From positions 310,001 through 374,000 of the forward strand of contig NZ_CP085327.1 in assembly GCF_020614375.1 (NCBI RefSeq): a stretch of 64,000 nt of DNA, written 5' to 3'. The stretch comes from Haladaptatus salinisoli (lineage in GTDB: Archaea > Halobacteriota > Halobacteria > Halobacteriales > Haladaptataceae). Position 1 is the stretch's first letter, and each line of letters starts with the position of its first letter. The notes beneath the pieces are model-generated. The model ran no database searches, had not been told where the DNA came from, and saw nothing but the letters and a program-made list of their open reading frames with translations. Shown here piece by piece: positions 35,219 to 43,769 of this stretch. Made by a program: the position numbers and the translations under genes.

Positions 35219-35666
35219 TCAACCACAGGAGTTCGAATCCGAACCCACGGCCTGCGCGTACACGGACTACTCGAAGAGCGGTCGCTCTCCGGACGACCTT
35301 CCCGCCACGGGGGAGGGAGCGACCGGGCTCGAAAAGCGCGTCTGGGACGCCCTCTACGGCATCGAAGACCCCGAGATGCCCATCAGCATCGTCGACCTGG
35401 GACTGATATACGGAGTGGAGTGCGAACCCCCGGAGGAGTCCCGCGGAGGCGATGCCGCCGGAACGAGGGTGACGGTCGTCATGACCCTCACGTACACCGG
35501 CTGTCCGGCGCGAAAGATGCTCACGGAGGAAATCGAGGCGGAAGTCGCCGCCGTCGAGGGCGTCGAGCGCGCCGACCTCGAACTCGTCTGGAATCCCCCG
35601 TGGTCCATCGAGATGGTGACAGAAACGGGCAAAGACGACCTCCGGGAGTTCGGACTGAGCGTATGA
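35211..35666 (+). CDS. paaD: PaaD, MIP18-domain part
   Basis: A 151-aa protein. Residues about 40-140 form a MIP18/DUF59 domain: VWDALYGIEDPEMPISIVDLGLIYGV and the Cys of TLTYTGCPARKMLTEEIEAE. Bacterial PaaD combines this domain with a C-terminal zinc ribbon; here the protein ends before it and the ribbon is the next gene. PaaD is needed for epoxidase activity, probably by helping Fe-S or di-iron maturation. The N-terminal 40 residues are an acidic extension. Confidence 0.92.
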   Translation: MSNQPQEFESEPTACAYTDYSKSGRSPDDLPATGEGATGLEKRVWDALYGIEDPEMPISIVDLGLIYGVECEPPEESRGGDAAGTRVTVVMTLTYTGCPARKMLTEEIEAEVAAVEGVERADLELVWNPPWSIEMVTETGKDDLREFGLSV

Positions 35667-35830
35667 GGCGACTCGACCCCAGCGTGACGACGAGCGGCGA
35701 GGAAATGGGCGCGGAGTGTCCCTACTGCGGTTCGACGGACACCGAGCGAGAGCACCCGAAGGGACCGTCGCTCTGCCGGTCGATGCACTTTTGCAACGCC
35801 TGCGAACAACCCTTCGAGAAGTTCGAGTAG
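35663..35830 (+). CDS. Stand-alone zinc ribbon equivalent to the C-terminus of bacterial PaaD
   Basis: A 55-aa protein whose ATG overlaps the paaD stop (ATGA). Five cysteines lie at 19, 22, 38, 44 and 47 in CPYCGSTDTE...SLCRSMHFCNACEQPFEKF. From memory, bacterial PaaD ends with the same arrangement (CPxCGS..T, then a Cys before the CxxCxEPF pair). It therefore looks like the missing half of PaaD translated separately. Haloarchaeal copies are sometimes labelled PaaE, but it is far too small and unlike the PaaE reductase. It should bind one zinc or an Fe-S cluster. Confidence 0.85.
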   Translation: MRRLDPSVTTSGEEMGAECPYCGSTDTEREHPKGPSLCRSMHFCNACEQPFEKFE

Positions 35831-35869
35831 GCCATCATCCTCTTTGGTTCGAAGGGCGTACCCCGACGT

Positions 35870-36088
35870 ATGTCCGCAGATCGACCGACGCGAGAGGAAG
35901 TTCGCCAGGGGATGACCGTGGAGATAGAGCAGACGAACGCGGAGAACGCGGACGATGCGGAACCGCTCCGGGGCGAAATCGCCAAGATTCTCACGGAGGA
36001 GGGACAGCGAACGGAACCGGGCGGCGTGAAGGTCCAACTGGACTCGGGCGTGACGGGGCGAGTGATGCGCGTCGCCCCGGACGAGTGA
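35870..36088 (+). CDS. ywbE: YwbE/DUF2196 family protein
   Basis: A 72-aa basic-to-acidic beta-barrel-like protein. REEVRQGMTVEIEQTNAE, then LRGEIAKILTEE and GGVKVQLDSGVTGRVMRV, matches the YwbE family, small proteins of unknown function with an SH3/KOW-like fold. It lies 39 bp after the paa zinc ribbon but has no metabolic link to it. Its stop codon directly abuts the stop of the convergent MGMT gene. Confidence 0.9.
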   Translation: MSADRPTREEVRQGMTVEIEQTNAENADDAEPLRGEIAKILTEEGQRTEPGGVKVQLDSGVTGRVMRVAPDE

Positions 36089-36478
36089 TTACCGCGATTC
36101 GAGGTCGAGCAACCGTTTTTTGAGTTCCAGTCGGTCGCTTTCACCGCCGGAGTAGCCGCCGAGTCCGTCCGCCGCGACGACGCGGTGACAGGGGACGACG
36201 ACGGGGACGGGGTTGCGCCCGCAGGCCTGCCCGATGGCGACGGGAGACGTATCGAGCGCGTCGGCGAGGTCGCCGTAGGTCCGCGTCTCGCCGCGCGGAA
36301 TTTCCGCCATCGCGGCCATGACCCGCCCGGTGAAGGTGTCGGGGTACGAAACGGCGAGGTCGAACTCGCGGCGGTCACCGTCGGCGTACTCGCGCACTTG
36401 CCGGCGGATTTCGTCGGACGAGGCGGCGACGAGCGATTCGTCGAGTTCCGACCGCCAGTCCCAGAGCGAGACGAACAT
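36089..36478 (-). CDS. ogt: Methylated-DNA--protein-cysteine methyltransferase
   Basis: A 129-aa protein containing the alkyl-acceptor motif VPCHRV (Cys97), the DNA-binding helix segment YGDLADALDTSPVAIGQACGRNP, and the closing GLGGYSGGESDRLELKKRLL. It transfers O6-alkyl groups from guanine onto its own cysteine, a suicide repair reaction. The N-terminal domain is short, as in minimal archaeal forms. Its ATG overlaps the stop of the upstream methyltransferase gene by one base. Confidence 0.92.
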   Translation of the reverse strand: MFVSLWDWRSELDESLVAASSDEIRRQVREYADGDRREFDLAVSYPDTFTGRVMAAMAEIPRGETRTYGDLADALDTSPVAIGQACGRNPVPVVVPCHRVVAADGLGGYSGGESDRLELKKRLLDLESR

Positions 36479-37248
36479 CACTTCCTCCTGAGCACCGTCA
36501 CGGGTCGGTGGAGCGTTCCCGGTTCGCACTCCTCGACGGGTTTCGAGAGGTCGAAGCTATCGAACCAACCGACGTGCTCGAACTCGGAGTCTTCGGCGAT
36601 CATGCGGAACTCTTGGGGTGCGAAGGTCTTTATCGTATGCGCTTCGCGGAATCGGCGCGTTCCGTCGGGGGTTTCGACCCGCGTCGTGATAGTCTGACGC
36701 ACCAACTGCTCCGCCGGATTCACCGGTTCGCGGTCGATACCGAACCGAACCGTCGTGTCGCCGCGCGTCGACTCCCACTCGCTCTCCGAGGACGTGCCGC
36801 CGCAGAAGTCGATGGAGCCGTCGATGCAGTAGAGCGACCCCGGGGTCAGCGAATCGGCGACCGAGTCGAGGTGCGAGAGGAGCGCGTCGTTCGAACCGAG
36901 GTACAGCGAACTCAGCGCGCAGAAGGCGAAATCGACGCGCCGGGGGAGGGAAAAGTCGGCCATGTCCCGCCGGAGGAAGGTCGCCTCGATGTCGTGCTCG
37001 CGCGCCTTCTCGATCGAGTGCGAAATCATCTCCGAGGAGTTGTCGAGACCCGCGTACTCGTACCCGCGAGCGTCGAATTCGAGGAGGTACGGCGACGGCC
37101 CGCAGGCGATTTCGAGCACCGAGCTCGCGCGGTGTGACCGCTCGCCGAATCGGTCGATGCAGGTCTCGAAGAAGTCCACTTCGGCCGCCACGTCGCGGAA
37201 ATCGAAGGCGATTTCGTAGTAGTTCGGATGCGCGTAGAGACCGGCCAT
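36478..37248 (-). CDS. Class I SAM-dependent methyltransferase
   Basis: A 256-aa protein. Motif I reads VLEIACGPSPYLLEFDARGYEYAG and the post-I acid is GLDNSSEMI; FAFCALSSLYLGSNDALLSHL is motif IV-like. The C-terminal half is beta-rich and ends in VTVLRRK. Substrate unknown. ATG at 37248 is preferred over an upstream in-frame TTG. It is coupled to MGMT, which might hint at a DNA- or alkylation-related role, but that is only proximity. Confidence 0.85.
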   Translation of the reverse strand: MAGLYAHPNYYEIAFDFRDVAAEVDFFETCIDRFGERSHRASSVLEIACGPSPYLLEFDARGYEYAGLDNSSEMISHSIEKAREHDIEATFLRRDMADFSLPRRVDFAFCALSSLYLGSNDALLSHLDSVADSLTPGSLYCIDGSIDFCGGTSSESEWESTRGDTTVRFGIDREPVNPAEQLVRQTITTRVETPDGTRRFREAHTIKTFAPQEFRMIAEDSEFEHVGWFDSFDLSKPVEECEPGTLHRPVTVLRRK

Positions 37249-37440
37249 AGGGGCCAACTCGCGGCGGGGGTCTTAACGACTTTCATCGCCGCGGAAACGG
37301 TTGTTTGAGCGGCTCGAACCGTCCGATTTTAGGAGATATGGTCGGATCGCTTCCGGAATCGCGCCGCTCGACTTCGACGCGGTGCTCGCCCGAGATGGGG
37401 TAAACGTAGGTTTAAACGAGAAGCCGCACAACCCACGACC

Positions 37441-38289
37441 ATGACCGAATCGGACGCCGAGGAAGGATGGTTCGCGGGCGTCGAACCGGACGACGCGGAG
37501 GCGGGCGCGCGGGCCATCCGCAAGGGGAGCGCCGACGCTCCGGCGGACTGGCCCGCGCGAGCCGTCGAATCCGATTTCGCCGCGGACGAGTCCGACTACT
37601 ACGCGAAGCTCCGGGCGGCCAGCATCCGGGCGACCCGCGACGCGGTGACGGAGCGCGAACGGGCCGACGACCGCCAACTCGTTCACGCCGTTCGGGCCAT
37701 GGACGACTGCGAGTCGGAGGCGAACGAACTCGCCGAACGCGTCGCGGAGTGGGCCGGGACGCTGTACCCGGACGCCGGGACCGGGATCGAGTACGCCCGA
37801 GAACTCGCCGAGCGGGAACCCGAGTCGCCGGTCGAAGAACGCCTCGTCGCGCTCGCCCGGCGCGTCGCGGATCTCGCGGACGAGCGCGACGACCTCCGCT
37901 CGTTCGTGGAGCGGCAGGCACCCGCGGTCGCGCCGAACCTCGCCGACCTCGCCGGGCCGGTGCTCGCCGCGCGACTGGTCGCGCTGGCGGGCGGACTCGA
38001 ACCGCTGGCGAAGATGCCCGCCGGGACGGTGCAAGTCCTCGGCGCGGAGAACGCCCTGTTCGCGCACCTCCGGGGGAGGGCGTCCTCGCCGAAACACGGC
38101 GTCATCTACACCCACGAGTACGTCCGCGGAACCGCGCCCGACCAACGGGGTTCCGCGGCCCGCACGCTCTCGGGCAAACTCGTCATCGCCGCGCGCGTCG
38201 ACCACTACTCCGGCGAACGCAAACCCGAGTTGAAGGAGGAACTCGACCGCAGGATGGCGACGATTCGGTCGCGGGGTGACGACGAATGA
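37441..38289 (+). CDS. nop5: Nop5/Nop56-like core protein of box C/D RNPs
   Basis: A 282-aa protein. The Nop domain is marked by AGGLEPLAKMPAGTVQVLGAENALFAHLRG and TPHKHGVIYTHEYV-like residues (SPKHGVIYTHEYVRG), with the preceding coiled coil at about 60-160. The C-terminal basic tail is short. In archaea Nop5 bridges L7Ae-bound box C/D guide RNA and fibrillarin for 2'-O-methylation of rRNA and tRNA. The gene overlaps fibrillarin by ATGA, the usual archaeal pairing. Confidence 0.95.
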   Translation: MTESDAEEGWFAGVEPDDAEAGARAIRKGSADAPADWPARAVESDFAADESDYYAKLRAASIRATRDAVTERERADDRQLVHAVRAMDDCESEANELAERVAEWAGTLYPDAGTGIEYARELAEREPESPVEERLVALARRVADLADERDDLRSFVERQAPAVAPNLADLAGPVLAARLVALAGGLEPLAKMPAGTVQVLGAENALFAHLRGRASSPKHGVIYTHEYVRGTAPDQRGSAARTLSGKLVIAARVDHYSGERKPELKEELDRRMATIRSRGDDE

Positions 38290-38933
38290 ATCGTCCCCAC
38301 GACGAGACGCTCCCCGACGGCGTCGAACGGCGGACGTTCGACGGCGAGAACCGACTTGCGACGCGAGGAACGCCAGCGTACGGTGAGCCGACCGACGGCG
38401 AGTGGCGGAGTTGGGACGCCCGGCGCTCCAAACTCGCCGCGATGATAGAACGCGGAATGGATACGGGACTTCGCGGCGGCGAACGGGTGCTCTACCTCGG
38501 CGCGGCGAGCGGGACGACCGTGAGCCACGTCGCCGACTTCTCGGGCGCGACCTACGCGGTCGAATTCGCGCCCCGTCCGACCCGCGACCTGCTCGACGTG
38601 GCGGAGGCGCGCGAGAACCTCTTCCCGCTCCTCGCGGACGCCCGCAAACCGTCGACGTACGCGCACGTGGTCGAATCGAACCTCGACGTCGTCGTGCAGG
38701 ACGTCGCCACCCGAGGACAGGCCCGCGTGGCCCGCGAGAATCGCCGGTTCCTCCGCGACGACGGGCGACTCCTCCTCGCCGTCAAGGCCAGAAGCGAGGA
38801 CGTGGCGAGCGACCCCGGCGACGTGTTCGACCGCGCCCTGGAATCCCTCCGCGAGGAGTACGAGGTGCTCGAAACGCGACGGCTCGAACCGTTCCACGCG
38901 GACCACCTCGCCGTCGTCGCGGTTCCCCGGTAG
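38286..38933 (+). CDS. flpA: Fibrillarin-like rRNA/tRNA 2'-O-methyltransferase
   Basis: A 215-aa SAM methyltransferase. Motif I VLYLGAASGTTVSHVADF, then YAVEFAPRPTRDLLDVAEARENLFPLLADARKP and the catalytic-site VVVQDVATRGQA, are diagnostic of fibrillarin. It is the catalytic subunit of box C/D RNPs, placing 2'-O-methyl groups at sites chosen by guide RNAs. Translationally coupled to nop5. Confidence 0.96.
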   Translation: MNRPHDETLPDGVERRTFDGENRLATRGTPAYGEPTDGEWRSWDARRSKLAAMIERGMDTGLRGGERVLYLGAASGTTVSHVADFSGATYAVEFAPRPTRDLLDVAEARENLFPLLADARKPSTYAHVVESNLDVVVQDVATRGQARVARENRRFLRDDGRLLLAVKARSEDVASDPGDVFDRALESLREEYEVLETRRLEPFHADHLAVVAVPR

Positions 38934-38984
38934 CGATGACCGTCTCCGGAAGTATTTACCCGCCCGATTGCTAACTCCCAAAAA

Positions 38985-40055
38985 ATGGATCTGGGTTCGG
39001 CCGAGAATTTCACGGAACGAGGAACGCTCGGCGTCGAAGAGGAGTTCTACGTCGTCGACGAGCGGGGCGTCCCGACCGCGGGCACAGACGAACTCGTCTA
39101 CGAAACCGATCCGCCGGACGTCCTCGAAGGCCGACTCGACCACGAACTGTTCAAGTGCGTCATCGAAACCCAGACGCCGAAAACCACCCCTTCGGACGTG
39201 GACGAGCACGTGCGTGCGGTTCGCGAGGCGCTGGTCGAACACGCGGGCCGTCGGGGGTTCGGTATCGCGGCGGCGGGTCTCCACCCCGGCGCGAAGTGGC
39301 GCGAGCTGGAACACGCCGAGAAGTCGCGCTACCGGGCGCAACTCGACCGCATCCAGTATCCGCAGCACCGCAACACCACCGCCGGCCTGCACGTCCACGT
39401 CGGGGTGGACGACGCGGACGCCGCGGTTTGGGTTGCGAACGAGATTCGCTGGTATCTCCCCGTCGTGCTCGCGCTCTCGGCGAACTCGCCGTACTGGAAC
39501 GGTTACGACACCGGCCTGGAGTCCGCCCGCGCCAAGATTTTCGAAGGCCTGCCGAACACCGGGATGCCCACCGACTTCGAGGATTTCGAGACGTTCGCGC
39601 GGTTCGAGGAGATGATGGTGGAGAACGGCGCGATAAACGACCGAGGGGAACTCTGGTACGACGTGCGCCCCCACTCCGAACACGGGACGGTCGAGATTCG
39701 AACGCCGGACGGGCAAGCGGACCCGGAGTACGTGCTGGCGTTCGTGGAGTACGTCCACGCGCTCGTCCTCGACCTCGTGGAGCGGTACGAGGACGGCGAA
39801 AGCGGCTACTGTCACCGCCGGGAACTGCTGGACGAGAACAAGTGGCGCGCGATGCGCTACGGGCACGACGCCTCGTTCATCCGCCGCGACCTCGACGGCG
39901 AGATATCGCTCGCGGACGCGGTCGAACGCGAGTGCGACCGACTCGGGGTCACCGGAATCCGCGACGTCCTCGACTGCGAGAGCGGCGCTGAGCGCCAGCG
40001 CCGCATCCGCGACGAAGACGGGGTCGAAGCCCTCTATCAATCGCTCCTGCTGTAG
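38985..40055 (+). CDS. gshA: Glutamate--cysteine ligase (gamma-glutamylcysteine synthetase)
   Basis: A 356-aa GCS2-type ligase. [15 protein letters not shown] at the N-terminus carries the acidic metal/ATP residues. [20 protein letters not shown] and [19 protein letters not shown] are catalytic-core landmarks. It joins glutamate to cysteine, giving gamma-glutamylcysteine, the main low-molecular-weight thiol of haloarchaea. The length is typical of haloarchaeal GshA. Confidence 0.93.
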   Translation: MDLGSAENFTERGTLGVEEEFYVVDERGVPTAGTDELVYETDPPDVLEGRLDHELFKCVIETQTPKTTPSDVDEHVRAVREALVEHAGRRGFGIAAAGLHPGAKWRELEHAEKSRYRAQLDRIQYPQHRNTTAGLHVHVGVDDADAAVWVANEIRWYLPVVLALSANSPYWNGYDTGLESARAKIFEGLPNTGMPTDFEDFETFARFEEMMVENGAINDRGELWYDVRPHSEHGTVEIRTPDGQADPEYVLAFVEYVHALVLDLVERYEDGESGYCHRRELLDENKWRAMRYGHDASFIRRDLDGEISLADAVERECDRLGVTGIRDVLDCESGAERQRRIRDEDGVEALYQSLLL

Positions 40056-40101
40056 GCAACTTTTTTACGCGACAATGGCTTTTGTCCTCTCGGGAACGAC
40101 A

Positions 40102-40806
40102 ATGTCCGGGGAAGACGCGAACGACGAAAACCGCGAGGAAGAGATTTCGGTCGAGAACGACACCGTGGAAGAGGCCGAGATTGAGGACGTGGACGAGGAA
40201 GTGGACGTCGAAGAGGAACTGACCGCGGAGGACGAATCGACCGTGACCGAGCGCGTCACCGTCGAAGAGTCCGGCGAGGAGAAGACGGTCGTCGAGGAGG
40301 ACATCTCCGTCGAAGAATCGGGGAAGGAACGCCTCTCGCGCGGACGAAAACGCCTCGAAGAGGAGGCCGACAGAGCGGTCGAAGGATTCGACCAGGGCAT
40401 CGTCGACCTCCTCTCGTGGGTGCTCGACACGGAGACGCGCGCCCGAATCTACGTGTACCTCCGCAAGCACCCGGGAAGCACGAGCGAGGAGATAGCGGAG
40501 GGGACGGGTCTCTACCCGAGCACCGTGCGCGAGTCGCTCGCCGAACTCCACGAGGAGGAGAAGGTCGTCCGCGAGAAGCGCGAGAGCGCCGGCGCCGGGA
40601 ACAACCCCTACGAGTACACCGCGATAGCGCCGAGCGAACTCGTCGGCGGCATCGTCGACCAGGTACAGCAGGAACTCAACACGGTGTTCAACCTCGACAG
40701 CCACCTGAACGACGAGGCGTCCGAGACGGAACCCGTCAGCATCGAAGTGGACGACCGCTCGGACGAGGAACGAGACGAGACGGAAGGCGGCCGCGGCGGA
40801 ACGTAG
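40102..40806 (+). CDS. Winged-helix protein with long acidic N-terminus
   Basis: A 234-aa protein. The first 85 residues are extremely Glu/Asp/Val-rich with repeated SVEE/TVEE units and are probably disordered. Residues about 100-185 form a winged helix (LLSWVLDTETRARIYVYLRKHP, GLYPSTVRESLAELHEEEKVV). The tail is again acidic. It resembles haloarchaeal TrmB/ArsR-like regulators. ATG at 40102 fits an upstream T-rich box; ATG at 40075 is possible. It lies 90 bp before the coiled-coil gene on the same strand. Confidence 0.8.
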   Translation: MSGEDANDENREEEISVENDTVEEAEIEDVDEEVDVEEELTAEDESTVTERVTVEESGEEKTVVEEDISVEESGKERLSRGRKRLEEEADRAVEGFDQGIVDLLSWVLDTETRARIYVYLRKHPGSTSEEIAEGTGLYPSTVRESLAELHEEEKVVREKRESAGAGNNPYEYTAIAPSELVGGIVDQVQQELNTVFNLDSHLNDEASETEPVSIEVDDRSDEERDETEGGRGGT

Positions 40807-40865
40807 TCCCCCGTCGAAGCGAACGGGAAGAAAGACGTTCGGCCGAAGCGACATCTCGACGCATG

Positions 40866-40875
40866 TTTTATATAT
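40866..40875 (+). promoter_or_regulatory. TATA box of the coiled-coil protein gene
   Basis: A strong element TTTTATATAT is centred about 27 nt before the ATG at 40897, indicating an independent leaderless transcript. Confidence 0.65.
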
Positions 40876-40896
40876 CCCTTCTAAGATGTGAACTGT

Positions 40897-42330
40897 ATGA
40901 GTGATTTCGGCGACGGAAACGAAACGGTATCGAACACCGAAAGCGGCGTCACGGTTAAAAAGTCGTTCGATGGCGAGGAGTTCGCGGTTCCGGCCATCCG
41001 GTTCGAACTTCGCTCCGACCGCGACGATGCGGTCACGGTTCGAATCACCGACCGAATACCGAACGATTTCCCGATGGACAACGTCGGCTTCCACCCCGAG
41101 TACGAGAACGAGAACTGGACGGCGTACAAGGACCACCGCGTCCAGTTCGAACGGACGCTGGAACCCGGCGAGGCGTTGACGACCGTCTACGGGATTCGCC
41201 TCTCGGACTGGCAGGACGCCGAACTGTTCCTGAGCGAACCCGAACTCGAAGAGGTCGCGCCGGTCGACGGCGACGCGGAGGACGAGACGGAACAGCCGAT
41301 GGAAGAACACACCATCACCGACATCGTCTCCGAGGACAGCAGTCAGGTCGTCCGCGACGTTATCGCGGGCGACAGCGGCCTCCCGGGATTGGGCGGGGAT
41401 GCGGAGGACGCCCCCGACCCCCTCGCCGAGTCGGGTGATGACCCGCTCGCGGAGGCGACCGACGACCCGCTTACCGACGACCCCTTCGACGAATCGACCG
41501 ACGCGACGGACGACGATTCGTCGGAGTTCGCGGAAGCGGTCGCGGACGAAGGATGGGACGAATCGGACGGCGTCCTCGAACCCCCCGCGGACGACGTCGA
41601 GTCCGCCGAGCGGGTCGCATCGCCGCCGCGACCGGGAAGCGTCGCCGCCGCCCTCGCGGACGAGATACGCGCGGGGGAAGTGAACGACGACGACCTCGCG
41701 CTCATCCAGCGGGAACTCGACCTCGACGCGCCGGAGAGCACGAACGTCCGCATCCGACACCTCCAATCGCGGGTCGACGACCTCGCGGCGTACACCGAGG
41801 CGCTCGAGGAGTTCATCGACGACAACGGGACGGCCCAGTCCATCATCGAGGAGTTCGAGAACGAGGTCGAAGCCGTCCGCGGCGAACTCGACGCGATGAA
41901 CGACGATATCGAGAGCGCGAAAGACGAGGGTGCGCAGGCACGCGCGCGCGTCGCCGATCTCGAAGGCGACCTCTCCGCCCTCGAAACGGAACTCGACGAA
42001 CTCGGGGAGTTCGGCTCCGACGTGGACGACCTCCGGTCGCAACTCGACGATCTGGAGGACCTGGTGGCCACGAACACGGCGGAAGCCGCCGCGCTGGACG
42101 ACGAAGTCGAAGACATCCGCGACGACTTGGACGACGTGCAAACCCTCGAAGATGAACTGGAGACGCTGTCGGACGACGTCGCCGACCTCTCGAACTCGGC
42201 GTCCGCGACGGAGGCGCGACTGGACGAGAAACTCGACGCCCTGCGCTCCGACCTCGAAGCTATCGAAGGCGAACTGACCGAGTTCCGCGAGTGGCGCGAA
42301 CAGCTCGGCTCCGTGTTCGGCGGTAACTAA
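40897..42330 (+). CDS. Large acidic coiled-coil protein with N-terminal beta domain
   Basis: A 477-aa protein in three zones. Residues 1-115 are beta-rich (VKKSFDGEEFAVPAIRFELRS, NVGFHPEYENENWTAYKDH, YGIRLSDWQDAELF). Residues 115-240 form a very acidic, Asp/Pro/Ser-rich linker with DDPLAE/DDPLTD repeats. Residues 245-470 are a long heptad coiled coil (ELDLD, LQSRVDDLAAYTEALEEF, DDLRSQLDDLEDLV) ending REWREQLGSVFGG. No ATPase motif, membrane segment or signal is present, so it is a cytoplasmic structural or scaffold protein. I do not recognise a characterised relative. Confidence 0.82.
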   Translation: MSDFGDGNETVSNTESGVTVKKSFDGEEFAVPAIRFELRSDRDDAVTVRITDRIPNDFPMDNVGFHPEYENENWTAYKDHRVQFERTLEPGEALTTVYGIRLSDWQDAELFLSEPELEEVAPVDGDAEDETEQPMEEHTITDIVSEDSSQVVRDVIAGDSGLPGLGGDAEDAPDPLAESGDDPLAEATDDPLTDDPFDESTDATDDDSSEFAEAVADEGWDESDGVLEPPADDVESAERVASPPRPGSVAAALADEIRAGEVNDDDLALIQRELDLDAPESTNVRIRHLQSRVDDLAAYTEALEEFIDDNGTAQSIIEEFENEVEAVRGELDAMNDDIESAKDEGAQARARVADLEGDLSALETELDELGEFGSDVDDLRSQLDDLEDLVATNTAEAAALDDEVEDIRDDLDDVQTLEDELETLSDDVADLSNSASATEARLDEKLDALRSDLEAIEGELTEFREWREQLGSVFGGN

Positions 42331-42412
42331 CTACCCCTTTTTTACTCGCTTGCGGTCGCAGGCAGGAACCACCTGCCCGCGGACGTACACCTCTCGATAA
42401 GGAGAAACAGCC

Positions 42413-42664
42413 ATGACGACACCACAGCCGGAACGATGTCCGGAAGGGGAGCGTCCGGAGGAAGAAGGCGAAGACAGTCCCGAGTACGAGCGTCAACGGT
42501 ACGGAGAGCCACAGCACGAAGTCAGGGACGAGCCAGAACCGGACGAGCGGATGTACGGAACGCCGCAGCACGAGACGGGCGAGTCGAAGGACGACTTCGA
42601 ACTCCTCCTGCTCGAACGCGTCGTCGGCCCGGAGGGGATGCGTTCCGAGGAAGCCAAACCGTGA
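42413..42664 (+). CDS. Small intrinsically disordered acidic protein, 83 aa
   Basis: The protein is rich in Glu, Pro, Gln and Arg with two similar units (YERQRYGEPQHEV and DERMYGTPQHETG), no membrane segment and no recognisable domain; the C-terminal FELLLLERVVG could form a short helix. A clear Shine-Dalgarno GGAG (42401-42404) lies 8 nt before the ATG, unlike the leaderless neighbours, supporting real translation. Function unknown. Confidence 0.6.
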   Translation: MTTPQPERCPEGERPEEEGEDSPEYERQRYGEPQHEVRDEPEPDERMYGTPQHETGESKDDFELLLLERVVGPEGMRSEEAKP

Positions 42665-42848
42665 CGTCGCCGCAGGCCGAGGGTGTCGTCGAACACTGAG
42701 AACTGTTCGCGCGAGACGGCCCACCGCGTCCCCATCGAGATTCGAACCGAGAACGAGCGCGCCACCACCAGCGCGTTTTCGCGCGAACCCTATCGCGTCA
42801 GCACCCGCGTCGCGTGCGGCGAGCGAACGGTCGGCGGGCGAACGACGC

Positions 42849-43514
42849 TTAGCGGGGACGACCGTCGCCGGGATTGACCGCGAGGGCGTTCTTGACGAGG
42901 CTCCGATGGCCGCGGCGGAGTCGCTCAGAAACCGCCTGGTGCGAGATATCTAAACTGTCGGCGAGCTCGTCAGCCGTCGATCCCCGCGGAACGTCGTAGT
43001 ACCCCGCCTCCAACGCCATCAGCAGCGTTTCGTGTTGGTCCTCGGTCAGGCCGAAGAGGCCGTGGCGCGTCTCGCTCATCTCGTAGATGTTTCGCACGTC
43101 GAGCGAGAGGCCCGATTCCTCGCAGAAATCGTAGGTCGCGGAGAGCGAGTCGCGGTTCGGAAAGAGGATTCGAAGCCGCCAACGGTTTCCTTTCCCGTGG
43201 AGGTTCAGTATCGTCGCTTTCTCTTCGAGGAGGATGTGGATGACGACGCGAATCTGGTCCACCCACTGCATTCGGTAGAGTCGCTCGTCGCTCAGGTCTT
43301 CGAGCAAGGTCAGTTGCTCGACGCTGGGGTCGTCGTTGAGGGCGTCGTCCAGCTCATCGAAGTCGTCCGCGGTCGCCCAAATGTAGGGAAGTACGTGCTT
43401 CGTGTCGTGGGCGACGACGCGAACCACGTCGAATTCGGCGTTTGGAACCTGCTCTAACGTCGTTCGGAGCGCGAATTCCTGTGCAGGAATTTCGATCTCC
43501 GCGATCGTACTCAT
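42849..43514 (-). CDS. Bat-type HTH-10 transcriptional regulator
   Basis: A 221-aa protein. The N-terminal sensing domain (about 1-150: EIPAQEFALRTTLEQVPNAEF, LEDLSDERLYRMQWVDQIRVV) is the bacterioopsin-activator GAF/HTH-associated type. The HTH-10 domain at about 160-212 reads LTEDQHETLLMALEAGYYDV and DELADSLDISHQAVSERLRRG. A haloarchaea-specific regulator; target unknown. ATG at 43514 gives the standard N-terminus. Confidence 0.88.
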   Translation of the reverse strand: MSTIAEIEIPAQEFALRTTLEQVPNAEFDVVRVVAHDTKHVLPYIWATADDFDELDDALNDDPSVEQLTLLEDLSDERLYRMQWVDQIRVVIHILLEEKATILNLHGKGNRWRLRILFPNRDSLSATYDFCEESGLSLDVRNIYEMSETRHGLFGLTEDQHETLLMALEAGYYDVPRGSTADELADSLDISHQAVSERLRRGHRSLVKNALAVNPGDGRPR

Positions 43515-43769
43515 ACGTAAGGAATCGTGAGCCAAAACAATACGTGCTACGGCTATCACGCCGCCGCTGTTGCGGTCGAATTCTACACCCGGATCGAAAC
43601 GGTTCCGTGCGGCGTTTCGCCGACCAGCGGCGGCGTCCGGGTTTCTCGCCCATCGGTCCGATGAGATAGCCGTGAGTTCGAGCGATTTCTCGCGCACGGC
43701 GTCCGGAATCCGGCGTCGTCCGCGGCGGTGGTAGTATCGTCCGTTCAGGCCGCGAGCACCCAACCATGC

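Noticed and set aside
35663..35830. PaaE reductase
   Set aside because: At 55 aa it has no FAD, NAD or ferredoxin domain; its Cys pattern matches the end of PaaD instead.
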